A stretch of DNA of 64,000 bases from the NCBI GenBank assembly GCA_012838955.1, contig DUOH01000032.1:1-64000 (forward strand), written 5' to 3'. The DNA is from Bacillota bacterium (lineage in GTDB: Bacteria > Bacillota > UBA4882 > UBA10575). The notes below the pieces were generated by a model. That model searched no databases. It saw nothing but the letters and a program-made list of their open reading frames with translations, and was not told the DNA's origin. The stretch's first letter is position 1. The number at the start of each line of letters is the position of its first letter. Below, in pieces: positions 54,714 through 63,351 of the stretch. The position numbers and the translations under genes are program-made.

Positions 54714-54995
54714 ATGGAGGAGAAGAACACCAAGAAACTACACCAATTATCCCTTTCCGGGCGGGAAAGATTATCACTGGAGGGTGTGATCAATGTCGGA
54801 AGTTTTGATCGGGAAGTGATTATCTTGGAGACGGAAAGAGGAGTATTGACCATCAAGGGAGACGAATTACACATGAAACAACTTAATTTGGAACAAGGGA
54901 AACTATCCCTGACTGGACGGGTCGATTCCTTGGTCTATTCCGAAGAATCCTTGGCCCAAAAAAACAGGGGCTTCTTCGGAAAGATATTTAAGTAA
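54714..54995 (+). CDS. yabP: Spore cortex protein YabP
   Basis: A 93-residue protein. LHQLSLSGRERLSLEGVINV, SFDREVIILETERGVLTIKG and ELHMKQLNLEQGKLSLTGRV are the YabP family pattern (small beta fold). The C-terminal part FFGKIFK is also usual. In Bacillus yabP and yabQ are adjacent and both needed for cortex; here they are about 27 kb apart. A G-rich ribosome site precedes the ATG. Confidence 0.9.
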   Translation: MEEKNTKKLHQLSLSGRERLSLEGVINVGSFDREVIILETERGVLTIKGDELHMKQLNLEQGKLSLTGRVDSLVYSEESLAQKNRGFFGKIFK

Positions 54996-55085
54996 CCATT
55001 TACTTTATAAATTCAAATGACTGTACAGGTTAACGTCTTTGTGCATGCGCCGACGGGTATCGACGTCTTCGGGATCTGCGAAGCA

Positions 55086-55113
55086 AACGGGGAAAGACCC
55101 GTTCATTTTTTTT
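55086..55113 (+). terminator. Terminator after yabP region
   Basis: AACGGG (55086-55091) pairs with CCCGTT (55098-55103), followed by CATTTTTTTT. Confidence 0.75.
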
Positions 55114-55195
55114 ATCCTAATTAATTCCGGGAGGATTGACTGCCGAGATATGGAATTATTATAAGGATTTTGAAATTCTTTACTGGGGTGATAAG

Positions 55196-56881
55196 ATGAC
55201 ACGCAGAGGAAGACAAGGTTTTTTCCTTGTTATTATTATATGCTTATTACTGGTTTTTATCCCGAATGCAGAGGTTACATGGTCGGCCCTGGAAATAACC
55301 GATACCGGGGCGGAAAGTCGCTTCGGGAAGGTAAAGGCCCCGCCTCGTCCTTTGCGGTGGAAGGTTCTGAAAACCCCTCATTTTGAGATCTATTTTTATC
55401 AGGGGATGGAAGAGTTGGTGATGCGTTGCCGGGATATTTTGGAAAACGAGGCCTATGAGCGTATATACCCGGATTTTGAAAGCTTTTACGCTCTTCACCC
55501 CTATAAAAAGATCAAGGTTATCATTTTTACCTCAAGAAAGGAATATCAGAATTCCCGCGCGAACGGACTCCCACTTTCCACCACCTCCGAGGGGGTGGCC
55601 AACATCCTGAACAACCGGATTGTGGCCATTCGCCAACCAACCCTCCAGGATTTGAGGTGTGTATTAACACATGAAGTGACACACTTGATTACTCTAGGTA
55701 ACAGATCGGCGCTATCCTCTTCTTTAGGGGGGCAAGTACCGGGCTGGATGGCCGAGGGATTGGCGGAGTTCTACGAACCGGAAGACACCAGGTTTTTCAT
55801 GCGTGAGGTCGCCTTGAGAGACGCGGTGCTCCGCGAGGGGTTGCATACTTTATCCCGTCTGGAACAGATCGGGGGTAATCTGGACTATGCAGAGGCGTGG
55901 TCGTTAGTGGATTATATCGCCCGGGTCCATGGTAAGGATAAGCTACCCGAGTTGTTGATGGAAATGTTTAAACGGGGAGATAGGGATACAACCTATGAAC
56001 GGACCCTGAGCCTCAATAAACAGGAGCTGTGGGAGAATTGGAAGACTGATCTGGAGAAACACTATGTGGAAGGAAAGGATAATCCCAGTATAAAACAGGA
56101 ACACCTTCCCTTGATTGAGGGTTACGGTCACCAACAGGATCCGAAGATCGATCGGAACGGCCGGGTATTTTTCCTCTCCACGCATCAGAGTAAATTTTTT
56201 GACCTTTATATGTGGACGATGGATGGATGTCGCCGGTTGACCGAGCAAACCGTAATCGCCTACGACATAGCCCCGGACGGTCAAGAAGCAATCTTCATCT
56301 CCGACTCTGACGGGGAACGTAACTTATATAAGCTGGAGATCGAGACCGGAAAAATTACCCCGTTTCCGATGGATTTGTCAAACCCGGTTGATCTGGCCTG
56401 GTCTCCTAGAGGAGATAAATTGGCCGTAACTGTGAACACCAGAGGCGATACGGATATATTCATCATCGATCTTCAGGGGAGGGTCTTGATGAAGGTGGCT
56501 GCCGGATCTATGGATGAACGCGCGGCGGCTTGGGCGCCTGATGGAGAGAGACTCGTCTATATGCTGACCAGATTAGGCCGTAACCAACTGATGATCTGGG
56601 AGGGAGAAACAAGCCGACCTTTGACCATCCCGGATCGTGACTACCTGGAGCCGTTTTGGGGGACGGATGATTTTATCTGGTGTATTACCGGAGAAAACGG
56701 TTATTATCAGGTGGTGACTATTGATCCGGAAAACGGTGAGGTTCAGCAGGTTTCCGGCTTTCAGGAAACACTCCTGCATGCCGTTCCGGCGCCGGATGGG
56801 AGGATTTTGTCTGACGTCTACGCCGAACAAGAGACCAAGATATATTCCTGGACGCCGCAGGAGGTGAAGTCCGATGAATAG
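55196..56881 (+). CDS. Peptidase MA-like protease with beta-propeller
   Basis: A 561-residue exported protein. An N-terminal signal or anchor (about 8-30) is followed by a gluzincin domain (about 50-270): THEVTHLI holds the HExxH zinc motif near 159-163 and WMAEGLAEFYE the third-ligand Glu region. From about 310 a TolB/WD40-like propeller has repeated blades such as DIAPDGQEAIFISDSDGERN, DLAWSPRGDKLAV and AAAWAPDGERLVYML. I use ATG 55196 after GGGGTG rather than the TTG at 55136. It overlaps the BamA-like gene by 8 bases, so the two are coupled. Confidence 0.85.
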   Translation: MTRRGRQGFFLVIIICLLLVFIPNAEVTWSALEITDTGAESRFGKVKAPPRPLRWKVLKTPHFEIYFYQGMEELVMRCRDILENEAYERIYPDFESFYALHPYKKIKVIIFTSRKEYQNSRANGLPLSTTSEGVANILNNRIVAIRQPTLQDLRCVLTHEVTHLITLGNRSALSSSLGGQVPGWMAEGLAEFYEPEDTRFFMREVALRDAVLREGLHTLSRLEQIGGNLDYAEAWSLVDYIARVHGKDKLPELLMEMFKRGDRDTTYERTLSLNKQELWENWKTDLEKHYVEGKDNPSIKQEHLPLIEGYGHQQDPKIDRNGRVFFLSTHQSKFFDLYMWTMDGCRRLTEQTVIAYDIAPDGQEAIFISDSDGERNLYKLEIETGKITPFPMDLSNPVDLAWSPRGDKLAVTVNTRGDTDIFIIDLQGRVLMKVAAGSMDERAAAWAPDGERLVYMLTRLGRNQLMIWEGETSRPLTIPDRDYLEPFWGTDDFIWCITGENGYYQVVTIDPENGEVQQVSGFQETLLHAVPAPDGRILSDVYAEQETKIYSWTPQEVKSDE

Positions 56882-58013
56882 ACGCGTGTCCATAAAACTT
56901 TGGAAAAAAATATTTCTTCTTCTGCCTATATTTCTGCTCGTCCCTGCAGAGATCAGAGCGGAGGATGATGCGCTCTGGGAGAGTTATCGCCCGAAACTGG
57001 AGATGGAAATAATCTACCCTGTTCTATACTATGATGAGCAGTACGGGTTCTTTGGCTTACTTTATGGACAGATGAGCGATGTCTTACGCGAACATGATCT
57101 ACGATTTGTTTTTTATATCAATGAACGGGATGACGAATCACAGTATGTAGTAGGATATACTAGGCACCTCAGCCAGTGGTCTTTAGGGGCCAACCTCTAC
57201 TCGGGGCCTGTTTATCTAGGTTCCATTTGGTCTCCGGGCTTTTCTGAATACCAAAATGGTCTGAGTCTGCTTGCCAGCTATCATTGGAATAATGAATCAA
57301 GAATAGATTTTCGTCTGCAATGGGAGGAGTTTGAAACGAAGGCCTACTCTTCGGTGCTGAAGGATTTACCGGAAGACGGGAAGGCTGTCGGGTGGGATAT
57401 TACCTTGAATCAGGACACCCATGACTTGTTCGCGCAGGATGGAACCAGACAATATCTGAGTGTAGGTGGGGCATTCCCCATCCTCGGCACAGACTATGAT
57501 TACCTAAAAATTGAAGGGGACCACCGCAGTTACCATCCGCTAGGGAAGAGGGTATCCCTAATTTGGAGCGCGCGGGCAGGTAAGATTTGGGGAGATTATC
57601 CTTCACACCGGGGGTTTTTGGTGGGAGGGATTCAGAACACCAGTACTAGCGCGCTTGGAACTCTGGTTAATACAGGCCTTTTCGGAATTCTTTCTGATTC
57701 CGTGTTGCGGGGATACGACACCGACGCCTTTACGGGTGACGCCTTTGTCATCTCCAATTTTGAATTAAGGGGGTTGCTCTGGCCTGGTGACTACTATAAC
57801 ATTGGCGGTTTTGCCTGTATCAGTTCTTTATTTATTGATGCGGGCCAAATTTGGCGTCAGCAAAAGCAGTTAACTTCCAAACCACCGGCTGCCTATGGCG
57901 TAGGGCTAAAGTTTTTGATTCTGCGTGGATTGATGCTGGGCGTTGATTATGCGGTGCCTTTTGATCCGGAAGAGGATGCAAAATGGCATTTTAGTTTGGG
58001 TGAAGTCTTTTGA
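56874..58013 (+). CDS. BamA/TamA-like (D15) outer-membrane barrel
   Basis: A 379-residue protein with a signal peptide (about 1-28, ending in EIRA). The chain is strand-rich and its C-terminal 110 residues match the bacterial surface antigen (D15) domain: SVLRGYDTDAF contains the conserved RG-Y/F loop motif near 279-283, followed by ISNFELRGLLWPGDYYNIGG, SLFIDAGQIWRQ, AYGVGLKFLILRGLMLGVDY and a final strand WHFSLGEVF ending in Phe. No POTRA domain is seen in front, unlike true BamA. The partner protease may fill part of that role. Confidence 0.88.
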   Translation: MNRRVSIKLWKKIFLLLPIFLLVPAEIRAEDDALWESYRPKLEMEIIYPVLYYDEQYGFFGLLYGQMSDVLREHDLRFVFYINERDDESQYVVGYTRHLSQWSLGANLYSGPVYLGSIWSPGFSEYQNGLSLLASYHWNNESRIDFRLQWEEFETKAYSSVLKDLPEDGKAVGWDITLNQDTHDLFAQDGTRQYLSVGGAFPILGTDYDYLKIEGDHRSYHPLGKRVSLIWSARAGKIWGDYPSHRGFLVGGIQNTSTSALGTLVNTGLFGILSDSVLRGYDTDAFTGDAFVISNFELRGLLWPGDYYNIGGFACISSLFIDAGQIWRQQKQLTSKPPAAYGVGLKFLILRGLMLGVDYAVPFDPEEDAKWHFSLGEVF

Positions 58014-58061
58014 TGAGAAGTTTTCTGATGTGAAGTCTTCTGGTATAAAGTCTTTTAATGC
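58002..58061 (+). repeat. Four 15-bp tandem units across the barrel gene stop
   Basis: Units start at 58002, 58017, 58032 and 58047: GAAGTCTTTTGATGA, GAAGTTTTCTGATGT, GAAGTCTTCTGGTAT and AAAGTCTTTTAATGC. The first contains the last three codons and stop of the barrel gene; the others follow it. This looks like slippage duplication of the gene end. Confidence 0.7.
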
Positions 58062-58370
58062 GCCACAGGCGCATTCAGAAGTCGTTTTTTGGCTCTCCAC
58101 TATACTCCTTGTGCTAAAACAAGCATGGATTTGAGTGGCAACTCTATAACTGTGCCACAGTCCCGTTTTCGAGTCGTATTTTATGTATTTTGGAGCCATC
58201 AGGAGGCGCGCAAATACTTGCGCGTAGGTAATTACTACGTAAAAAAAATTACCAACGCCGAGCTACGAGTTCTAAAGAGAACCAACAACGGTAAGCTTTC
58301 AACACGGGTGCCGTGTGACAAAAGACCAGTGAAGGCAATCTTTCACCTTCGATCCACGAGATTATATGTA
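58058..58370 (+). other. Hairpin-rich region without a gene
   Basis: Between the barrel gene and 58421 there are several small inverted repeats: ATGCGCC/GGCGCAT (58058-58074), CGCGCAA/TTGCGCG, GTTCT/AGAAC and GTGAA/TTCAC. Frames here look unlike coding sequence. It may be a structured leader of the next gene, but no riboswitch class is recognised. Confidence 0.35.
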
Positions 58371-58420
58371 TAAATCTTCCTTCAGGAACCTAAAATGGTT
58401 ACTGAAGGGAGGTTATTCAG

Positions 58421-59020
58421 ATGCACAGATTTTGCCCATATCAGCTGGGAATGGTGGTTACTCTTTTGGCCCTGGCCTTTTTGGCGCGAAATCCATGTCA
58501 GGCTACGATCGCCGATCTGCCTTCTATGGACAGGACTGTAATCAAACAGAAGGTTATGGAAGCGGAAAGCGGCGGAGGCCGACTTCGCCGGATCACAGGC
58601 GAGATTTTGGTAGCAGGAAAAACCAAATTAACTTTGCGGACTGAGGAAGAGGTCATTCAAGAATTCTCCCTTGTCGGTACGGATCTTTATTTAAATGGTC
58701 AGCCAAGCAGTGGAGAGGCTTTATACCCGGTTTATCCCGGCAGGAATATTCAAGCCTGCCTTTATATAGATGGAGAGGACAGGGTAAAGATAGTCGAAGC
58801 CTGGTATATTGGGGGAGAAGGTAAACTAGTCCGTCTGCATCCACCAGATCCGGACGGGTATTTTTCCATTACTCTTCGGGCCTTGGACACCTCTAGGGAA
58901 AGACGGTTTTTGGTAAGTCAAGAACTGAATGAGGTAGTCAAGGGGATCCCTCTGGGAACCTGTCTTTACTATCAGCTGAATCTTAATGGAGAGATTGGCT
59001 ACATTTTGATCAGTCAGTAA
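58421..59020 (+). CDS. Secreted protein of unknown function
   Basis: A 199-residue protein with an N-terminal signal segment (about 10-29, MVVTLLALAFLARNPCQA), possibly cleaved after QA. The mature part is mostly beta: GEILVAGKTKLTLRTEEEVI, SLVGTDLYLNGQPSS, IQACLYIDGEDRVKIVEAWY, ending LNGEIGYILISQ. No known domain recognised. Good ribosome site GGGAGG. The gene lies between the barrel gene and cheB. Confidence 0.7.
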   Translation: MHRFCPYQLGMVVTLLALAFLARNPCQATIADLPSMDRTVIKQKVMEAESGGGRLRRITGEILVAGKTKLTLRTEEEVIQEFSLVGTDLYLNGQPSSGEALYPVYPGRNIQACLYIDGEDRVKIVEAWYIGGEGKLVRLHPPDPDGYFSITLRALDTSRERRFLVSQELNEVVKGIPLGTCLYYQLNLNGEIGYILISQ

Positions 59021-59161
59021 AAACCGGCGGGTATCGTAAACCCGTCAAGATTATGGAACTCTTGCAGGATTACGGAAAAGTTTAGCGAAAATCATAAGTA
59101 CTAAAGGGCGGATGCGATGCATACAACCTGACAACGGATAATGAGAAAGGATTGGTTCTCC

Positions 59162-60232
59162 ATGAGTATTACAGTGCTTGTTGTTGATGATTCTGCCTTT
59201 ATGAGACAACTAATTAAGAAGATTTTGGAGACCGATCCTGAGATTAAGGTTGTCGGGGTGGCCAGTAATGGCGAAGACGCCCTGAAAAAAGTCGACTTTT
59301 ATAATCCTCAGGTTATTACCCTCGATTTGGAAATGCCACAGATGGACGGTTTAACCTGTCTGAAACGGCTGATGATGGAGGACCCCCGTCCGGTGGTAAT
59401 CATTAGTTCTTGGGCGAAGGAAGGCGCGGAGGAAACTTTAAAAGCCCTGGAATTAGGGGCGGTTGACTTTATTACTAAGCCCGGGATTACTTCACCGGAA
59501 GATTTTTGGGAACTCAAAGACGAAATCATTCAGAAGGTTAAGAACGCCTCTTTGGCTCACCCGGAACGCGCCAATGTGATCACACAAAAGAAGTCTTCTA
59601 CACAAATTATAAAGGTTAGAAAGGCTGCTTCCGCACATCTGAAGACGAATAACCCCAAGGTGGTGTGTATTGGAGCGTCCACCGGCGGGCCCCGCGCTCT
59701 GCAATACATACTTACCCACCTTCCAGCAGATTTTCCATTGCCGATCTTAATTGCCCAGCATATGCCGGAGGATTTTATAGGAATTTTTGCCGCCCGGTTG
59801 AATAATTTGGTGCCGATCGAAATCAAAGTAGCTGAAGAAGGAGATTTGCTGGTGCCGGGGAGGGTGTTGATTGCTCCTTCCGCGTTGCAGACCAGCTTAG
59901 TTAAGAAAGGTAATGAGGTGCAGATCAAGCTCACTAAGGAATCAACGATTTACCGGCCGTCCATTGATCATCTTTTTTTCTCTGTGGGTAAAGTATTCAA
60001 AGGGGATGCCATCTCCGTTTTGTTAACCGGGATGGGGGCCGATGGGGCGAAAGGCTTAAAGGAGTTACGTTCGCTTGGCGCCCGCACCATCGCTGAAGCG
60101 GAAGAGACGTGTGTAATTTACGGAATGCCGCGGGTTGCCGTAGAGATGGAGGCGGTGGAATACATTTATCCGCTGGATCGTATTCCCGGACTATTATGTA
60201 GTCTGGTCAATCAAGGAACAATCTCGTCTTAG
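59162..60232 (+). CDS. cheB: Chemotaxis-type protein-glutamate methylesterase CheB
   Basis: A 356-residue response regulator/esterase. The receiver has VDDSAFMRQ (acidic pair near 9-10), the phosphorylated Asp in LDLEMPQMDG and Lys in FITKPG. The esterase domain carries the catalytic Ser in GASTGGPRALQ (about 173), His in AQHMPEDF and Asp in GMGADGAKGL. It removes methyl groups from chemoreceptors. I start at ATG 59162, which gives the usual MSITVLVVDDS terminus; ATG 59141 is also in frame. No CheA, CheR or receptor gene is nearby. Confidence 0.94.
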   Translation: MSITVLVVDDSAFMRQLIKKILETDPEIKVVGVASNGEDALKKVDFYNPQVITLDLEMPQMDGLTCLKRLMMEDPRPVVIISSWAKEGAEETLKALELGAVDFITKPGITSPEDFWELKDEIIQKVKNASLAHPERANVITQKKSSTQIIKVRKAASAHLKTNNPKVVCIGASTGGPRALQYILTHLPADFPLPILIAQHMPEDFIGIFAARLNNLVPIEIKVAEEGDLLVPGRVLIAPSALQTSLVKKGNEVQIKLTKESTIYRPSIDHLFFSVGKVFKGDAISVLLTGMGADGAKGLKELRSLGARTIAEAEETCVIYGMPRVAVEMEAVEYIYPLDRIPGLLCSLVNQGTISS

Positions 60233-60303
60233 AAACGCAGGTATTGGTTGGCTTTCAAACTCTACTGTGCTCCATCGGATAAAAAGACAATTGGAGGACA
60301 AAA

Positions 60304-61167
60304 ATGAGTTTATGGAGACTGTTGGAGAATAAAATAAATGAGATTCCCACTTTACCTGTGGTCGCATGTAAAATTATTGAGATTCTAGATAATCCCCGCT
60401 CTTCTGCGAATGATCTGGAGAAGGTTATTAGCATTGATCAGTCTTTAACCACTAGAGTGTTGAGACTGGTTAACTCCGCTTATTATGGTTTTCCCCGCCG
60501 AATTACTACTGTGGCCCAAGGAGTAGTCATATTAGGATTTGATGTTATTAAGCATCTGACATTATCCGTTTCAATCGCGGACATTTTTCGGCTAAAAGGG
60601 AATAGTCCGATTTTTGACCGTTCATCCTTGTGGAAGCACTCCGTAGGCACTGCGGTTTGTGCGAAACTTTTAGCCCGGAAGGCTTCCCTACCCTTGTTGG
60701 AAGAGGCTTTTATCGCAGGTCTACTCCATGATGTAGGGATTGTAATCATTGATTACTATTTTCCAGAAAAATTTGTGGAAATATTGGAAATGATGGAGAG
60801 AGAGCATATTCCTCTGCTCAATGCCGAACTAAAGGTATTAGGTTTTACTCATGCCTTGGTGGGAAAGTTGGTCGCGAAAAAATGGAATTTTCCGGACCTG
60901 CTGGTGGAGACGATTGGTTATCATAATAAACCTTTTCAGCACGACAACTACTGCGCCAATATTGCCTTGGTTTATGCGGCCGATGCCCTCTGTCGCCAGT
61001 TCGGGGAGGGAGCGGATGGAGATACAACCGATTGGCGTTTGGAGACGGAAGTGTGGTCTTGGTTAGGCTTGCCTTGGTCCGAAAGGCAGGAAGTCTTCCA
61101 GGAGATGAGTAAGGAGATTAAGAAGGCGGCGGAATTTGTGAACCTGGTTCCTTTAAGGACGGGATAG
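60304..61167 (+). CDS. HDOD-domain signalling protein
   Basis: A 287-residue protein with one HDOD domain (about 10-210): LPTLPVVACKIIEILDNPRS-like opening, VISIDQSLTTRVLRLVNSAY followed by YGF, and GLLHDVG with the HD pair. Most catalytic residues of true HD phosphohydrolases are lost in HDOD proteins, which act in signalling. It follows cheB by 71 bases, so the pair may be functionally linked. GGAGG precedes the ATG. Confidence 0.9.
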   Translation: MSLWRLLENKINEIPTLPVVACKIIEILDNPRSSANDLEKVISIDQSLTTRVLRLVNSAYYGFPRRITTVAQGVVILGFDVIKHLTLSVSIADIFRLKGNSPIFDRSSLWKHSVGTAVCAKLLARKASLPLLEEAFIAGLLHDVGIVIIDYYFPEKFVEILEMMEREHIPLLNAELKVLGFTHALVGKLVAKKWNFPDLLVETIGYHNKPFQHDNYCANIALVYAADALCRQFGEGADGDTTDWRLETEVWSWLGLPWSERQEVFQEMSKEIKKAAEFVNLVPLRTG

Positions 61168-61207
61168 GGTGATATACCTAGGAAATTGATGGGGTGGTTT
61201 ATTAGAG

Positions 61208-62500
61208 ATGCAATTAGTTGACTTGGAAACAAAGACCCTGGTAGAATTGCAATCAATGGCTAGTGAGTATGGAATCGAGAATTATACTAGATATCGGAAG
61301 CGGGAACTGATCTTTGAATTATTAAAGGTCTTGGCTACACAAGAGGGGCGGATTTTTTCCCAGGGAATTATTGAGATTCTGCCGGAGGGTTTTGGCTTTT
61401 TGCGGGTGGAGAATTACTTGCCCGGACCGGATGACATCTATGTTTCCGTCTCGCAGATTCGCCGTTTTCACTTGCGGACCGGAGATCTCGTAGCCGGACA
61501 GGTACGTCCGCCGAAAGAAGCGGAACGATATTTTTCTTTATTAAGGATTCAGGCGATCAATTATCAAGATCCTGAAGAATACCGGCATCGCACTTTTTTT
61601 GAGGAACTAACGCCAATCTACCCTCAGGAGCGTATACCTTTGGAGACCAATGGGAAAGAATTAGCCATGCGTTTGGTTGACCTCATTGCGCCTATTGGGA
61701 AGGGACAACGAGGTTTAATTGTCGCCCCTCCCAAAGCGGGGAAGACAACTCTGCTTAAGAAGATTGCCCATAGTATCACCAACAACCTTCCTGACACACA
61801 TCTAATTGTGCTCTTGATTGATGAGCGCCCGGAAGAAGTAACGGATATGCTCCGGTCGGTCCAGGGGGAAGTAGTTAGTTCAACCTTTGATCAACCTGCA
61901 GATAATCATGTGCGCGTAGCGGAGATGGTCTTGGAGAGGGCTAAACGCTTGGTGGAACTGAAAAGAGATGTGGTTATTCTCTTGGATTCCATTACCAGAC
62001 TAGCCAGGGCGTACAACCTGGTTGAGCCGCCCAGTGGTAGAACACTCTCTGGCGGAGTTGACCCCGGAGCCTTACACAAGCCAAAAAGATTCTTTGGGGC
62101 GGCCCGTAATATTGAAGAAGGCGGAAGCCTGACTATTATGGCCACTGCCCTGATTGAGACCGGTAGCCGAATGGATGACGTCATTTATGAGGAGTTTAAA
62201 GGCACCGGCAATATGGAACTTCATCTGGACCGTAAATTAGCCGACCGCCGTATCTTCCCGGCCATTGACATTATGCGATCCGGAACGCGTAAAGAAGAGC
62301 TCTTACTGAATACCAAGGAATTAGAGATGACCTGGGTTTTACGAAAACTCTTAAGTTCCTTGGGACCGGCAGAAACCATGGAGCTGATCTTGGACAGGAT
62401 GAACCATACCGCCTCCAACGAGGAGTTGCAGGAGTTAATCCTGAATTCATCTTTTGCGGAGAATGTATTGACGAAGAGACAAAGAGAGAATGGAGGTTGA
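61208..62500 (+). CDS. rho: Transcription termination factor Rho
   Basis: A 430-residue hexameric RNA helicase. The N-terminal Rho-N helices and RNA-binding cold-shock fold ([33 protein letters not shown]) are followed by the ATPase: Walker [16 protein letters not shown] (about 175-189), [11 protein letters not shown], and the Q/R-loop region [15 protein letters not shown]. Length is normal. The stop TGA overlaps the left arm of its own intrinsic terminator. Confidence 0.97.
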   Translation: MQLVDLETKTLVELQSMASEYGIENYTRYRKRELIFELLKVLATQEGRIFSQGIIEILPEGFGFLRVENYLPGPDDIYVSVSQIRRFHLRTGDLVAGQVRPPKEAERYFSLLRIQAINYQDPEEYRHRTFFEELTPIYPQERIPLETNGKELAMRLVDLIAPIGKGQRGLIVAPPKAGKTTLLKKIAHSITNNLPDTHLIVLLIDERPEEVTDMLRSVQGEVVSSTFDQPADNHVRVAEMVLERAKRLVELKRDVVILLDSITRLARAYNLVEPPSGRTLSGGVDPGALHKPKRFFGAARNIEEGGSLTIMATALIETGSRMDDVIYEEFKGTGNMELHLDRKLADRRIFPAIDIMRSGTRKEELLLNTKELEMTWVLRKLLSSLGPAETMELILDRMNHTASNEELQELILNSSFAENVLTKRQRENGG

Positions 62501-62526
62501 CTATCCCTGACGGGATAGTTTTTTAT
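62500..62526 (+). terminator. Terminator of rho
   Basis: ACTATCCC (62500-62507) pairs with GGGATAGT (62512-62519), followed by TTTTTATTT. The remaining gap to 62760 shows nothing else I can support. Confidence 0.9.
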
Positions 62527-62760
62527 TTGAAATAGAAAGAGAAAAGCAGTTTGGCGCCGTGTGGTGACAGAAAATTTTTCTATGGTTAGGTAAATGACGG
62601 AAGAGAAAAAATAGGCGTGAACATGCGCTTAAAGGGCAAAGCGAAGAATGAAACAGGAAGAAAAACCTTGATATTCGGTTTATCGTTTCCAAAAACCATG
62701 AAAATTTATGAAATCGTTTTTTTTTGACCTAAATTAAGCCGGAGGCAAGCAGGGACGTTC

Positions 62761-62789
62761 TTGTCATCATAGAAAAAAGGTTTTACAAT
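62761..62789 (+). promoter_or_regulatory. Sigma-A promoter of the ctsR operon
   Basis: TTGTCA (62761-62766), 17-base spacer, TACAAT (62784-62789). Confidence 0.75.
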
Positions 62790-62797
62790 GAAACTAA

Positions 62798-62814
62798 GGT
62801 CAGGAAAGGTCAAG
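62798..62814 (+). promoter_or_regulatory. CtsR operator
   Basis: GGTCAGG-AAA-GGTCAAG matches the CtsR heptad direct repeat (consensus RGTCAAA-NAN-RGTCAAA) with correct 3-base spacing. It lies at the expected transcription start, so CtsR would repress its own operon. Confidence 0.8.
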
Positions 62815-62828
62815 AAGAGGTGTAAGCA

Positions 62829-63314
62829 ATGCGTTCATTATCTGACCTAATTGAACAGTATCTACGTGAGCAATTGAAAAAAGTAGAAACCCTGGAAATA
62901 CAACGAAGAGAATTGGCGCGGATGTTTCGTTGCGTCCCCTCTCAGATTAATTATGTTTTAGAGACACGGTTCACTATAAACCATGGTTTCTTAGTGCAAA
63001 GCCGAAGGGGGGGCGGGGGATTCATCCGGATTACCCGGCTTAATTGGGAACCTGGAGAAGAATTCTCCGAAATTCTCGAAGAATTACTGGAGATCGGGGT
63101 TTCTCAAGAAGAAGCGGAATTGATTCTGAAAAGACTGATCCAAACCGCAGTTCTCGAATATGAGGAAGCCGTTTTACTGAATCAAGTATTACAGGATGTG
63201 CTGATTAATGAAGCGGAAAGAAACGGTCTGGGCGGCGAGGAACAGAATCAACTGCGAGCCAGAGTCTTGCGGGCACTGCTCCTTTTTGTCTCTGGCAGAG
63301 CTCACGCGCGCTGA
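62829..63314 (+). CDS. ctsR: Class III heat-shock repressor CtsR
   Basis: A 161-residue repressor of clp genes. LSDLIEQYLREQL opens the DNA-binding domain, whose helix-turn-helix is RRELARMFRCVPSQINYVLE; TRFTINHGFLVQSRRGGGGF is the CtsR winged-helix signature with the Gly-rich tip that senses heat. The C-terminal helical domain binds McsB. An operator overlaps its promoter. AGAGGTG precedes the ATG. Confidence 0.96.
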   Translation: MRSLSDLIEQYLREQLKKVETLEIQRRELARMFRCVPSQINYVLETRFTINHGFLVQSRRGGGGFIRITRLNWEPGEEFSEILEELLEIGVSQEEAELILKRLIQTAVLEYEEAVLLNQVLQDVLINEAERNGLGGEEQNQLRARVLRALLLFVSGRAHAR

Positions 63315-63351
63315 CACGCGGGTGAGGGAGTATTGAAAGGAGGTAAAGTGA

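Noticed and set aside
58089-58373. A 94-codon frame between the barrel gene and the secreted unknown
   Set aside because: It crosses several inverted repeats, lacks a ribosome site and resembles no protein family.
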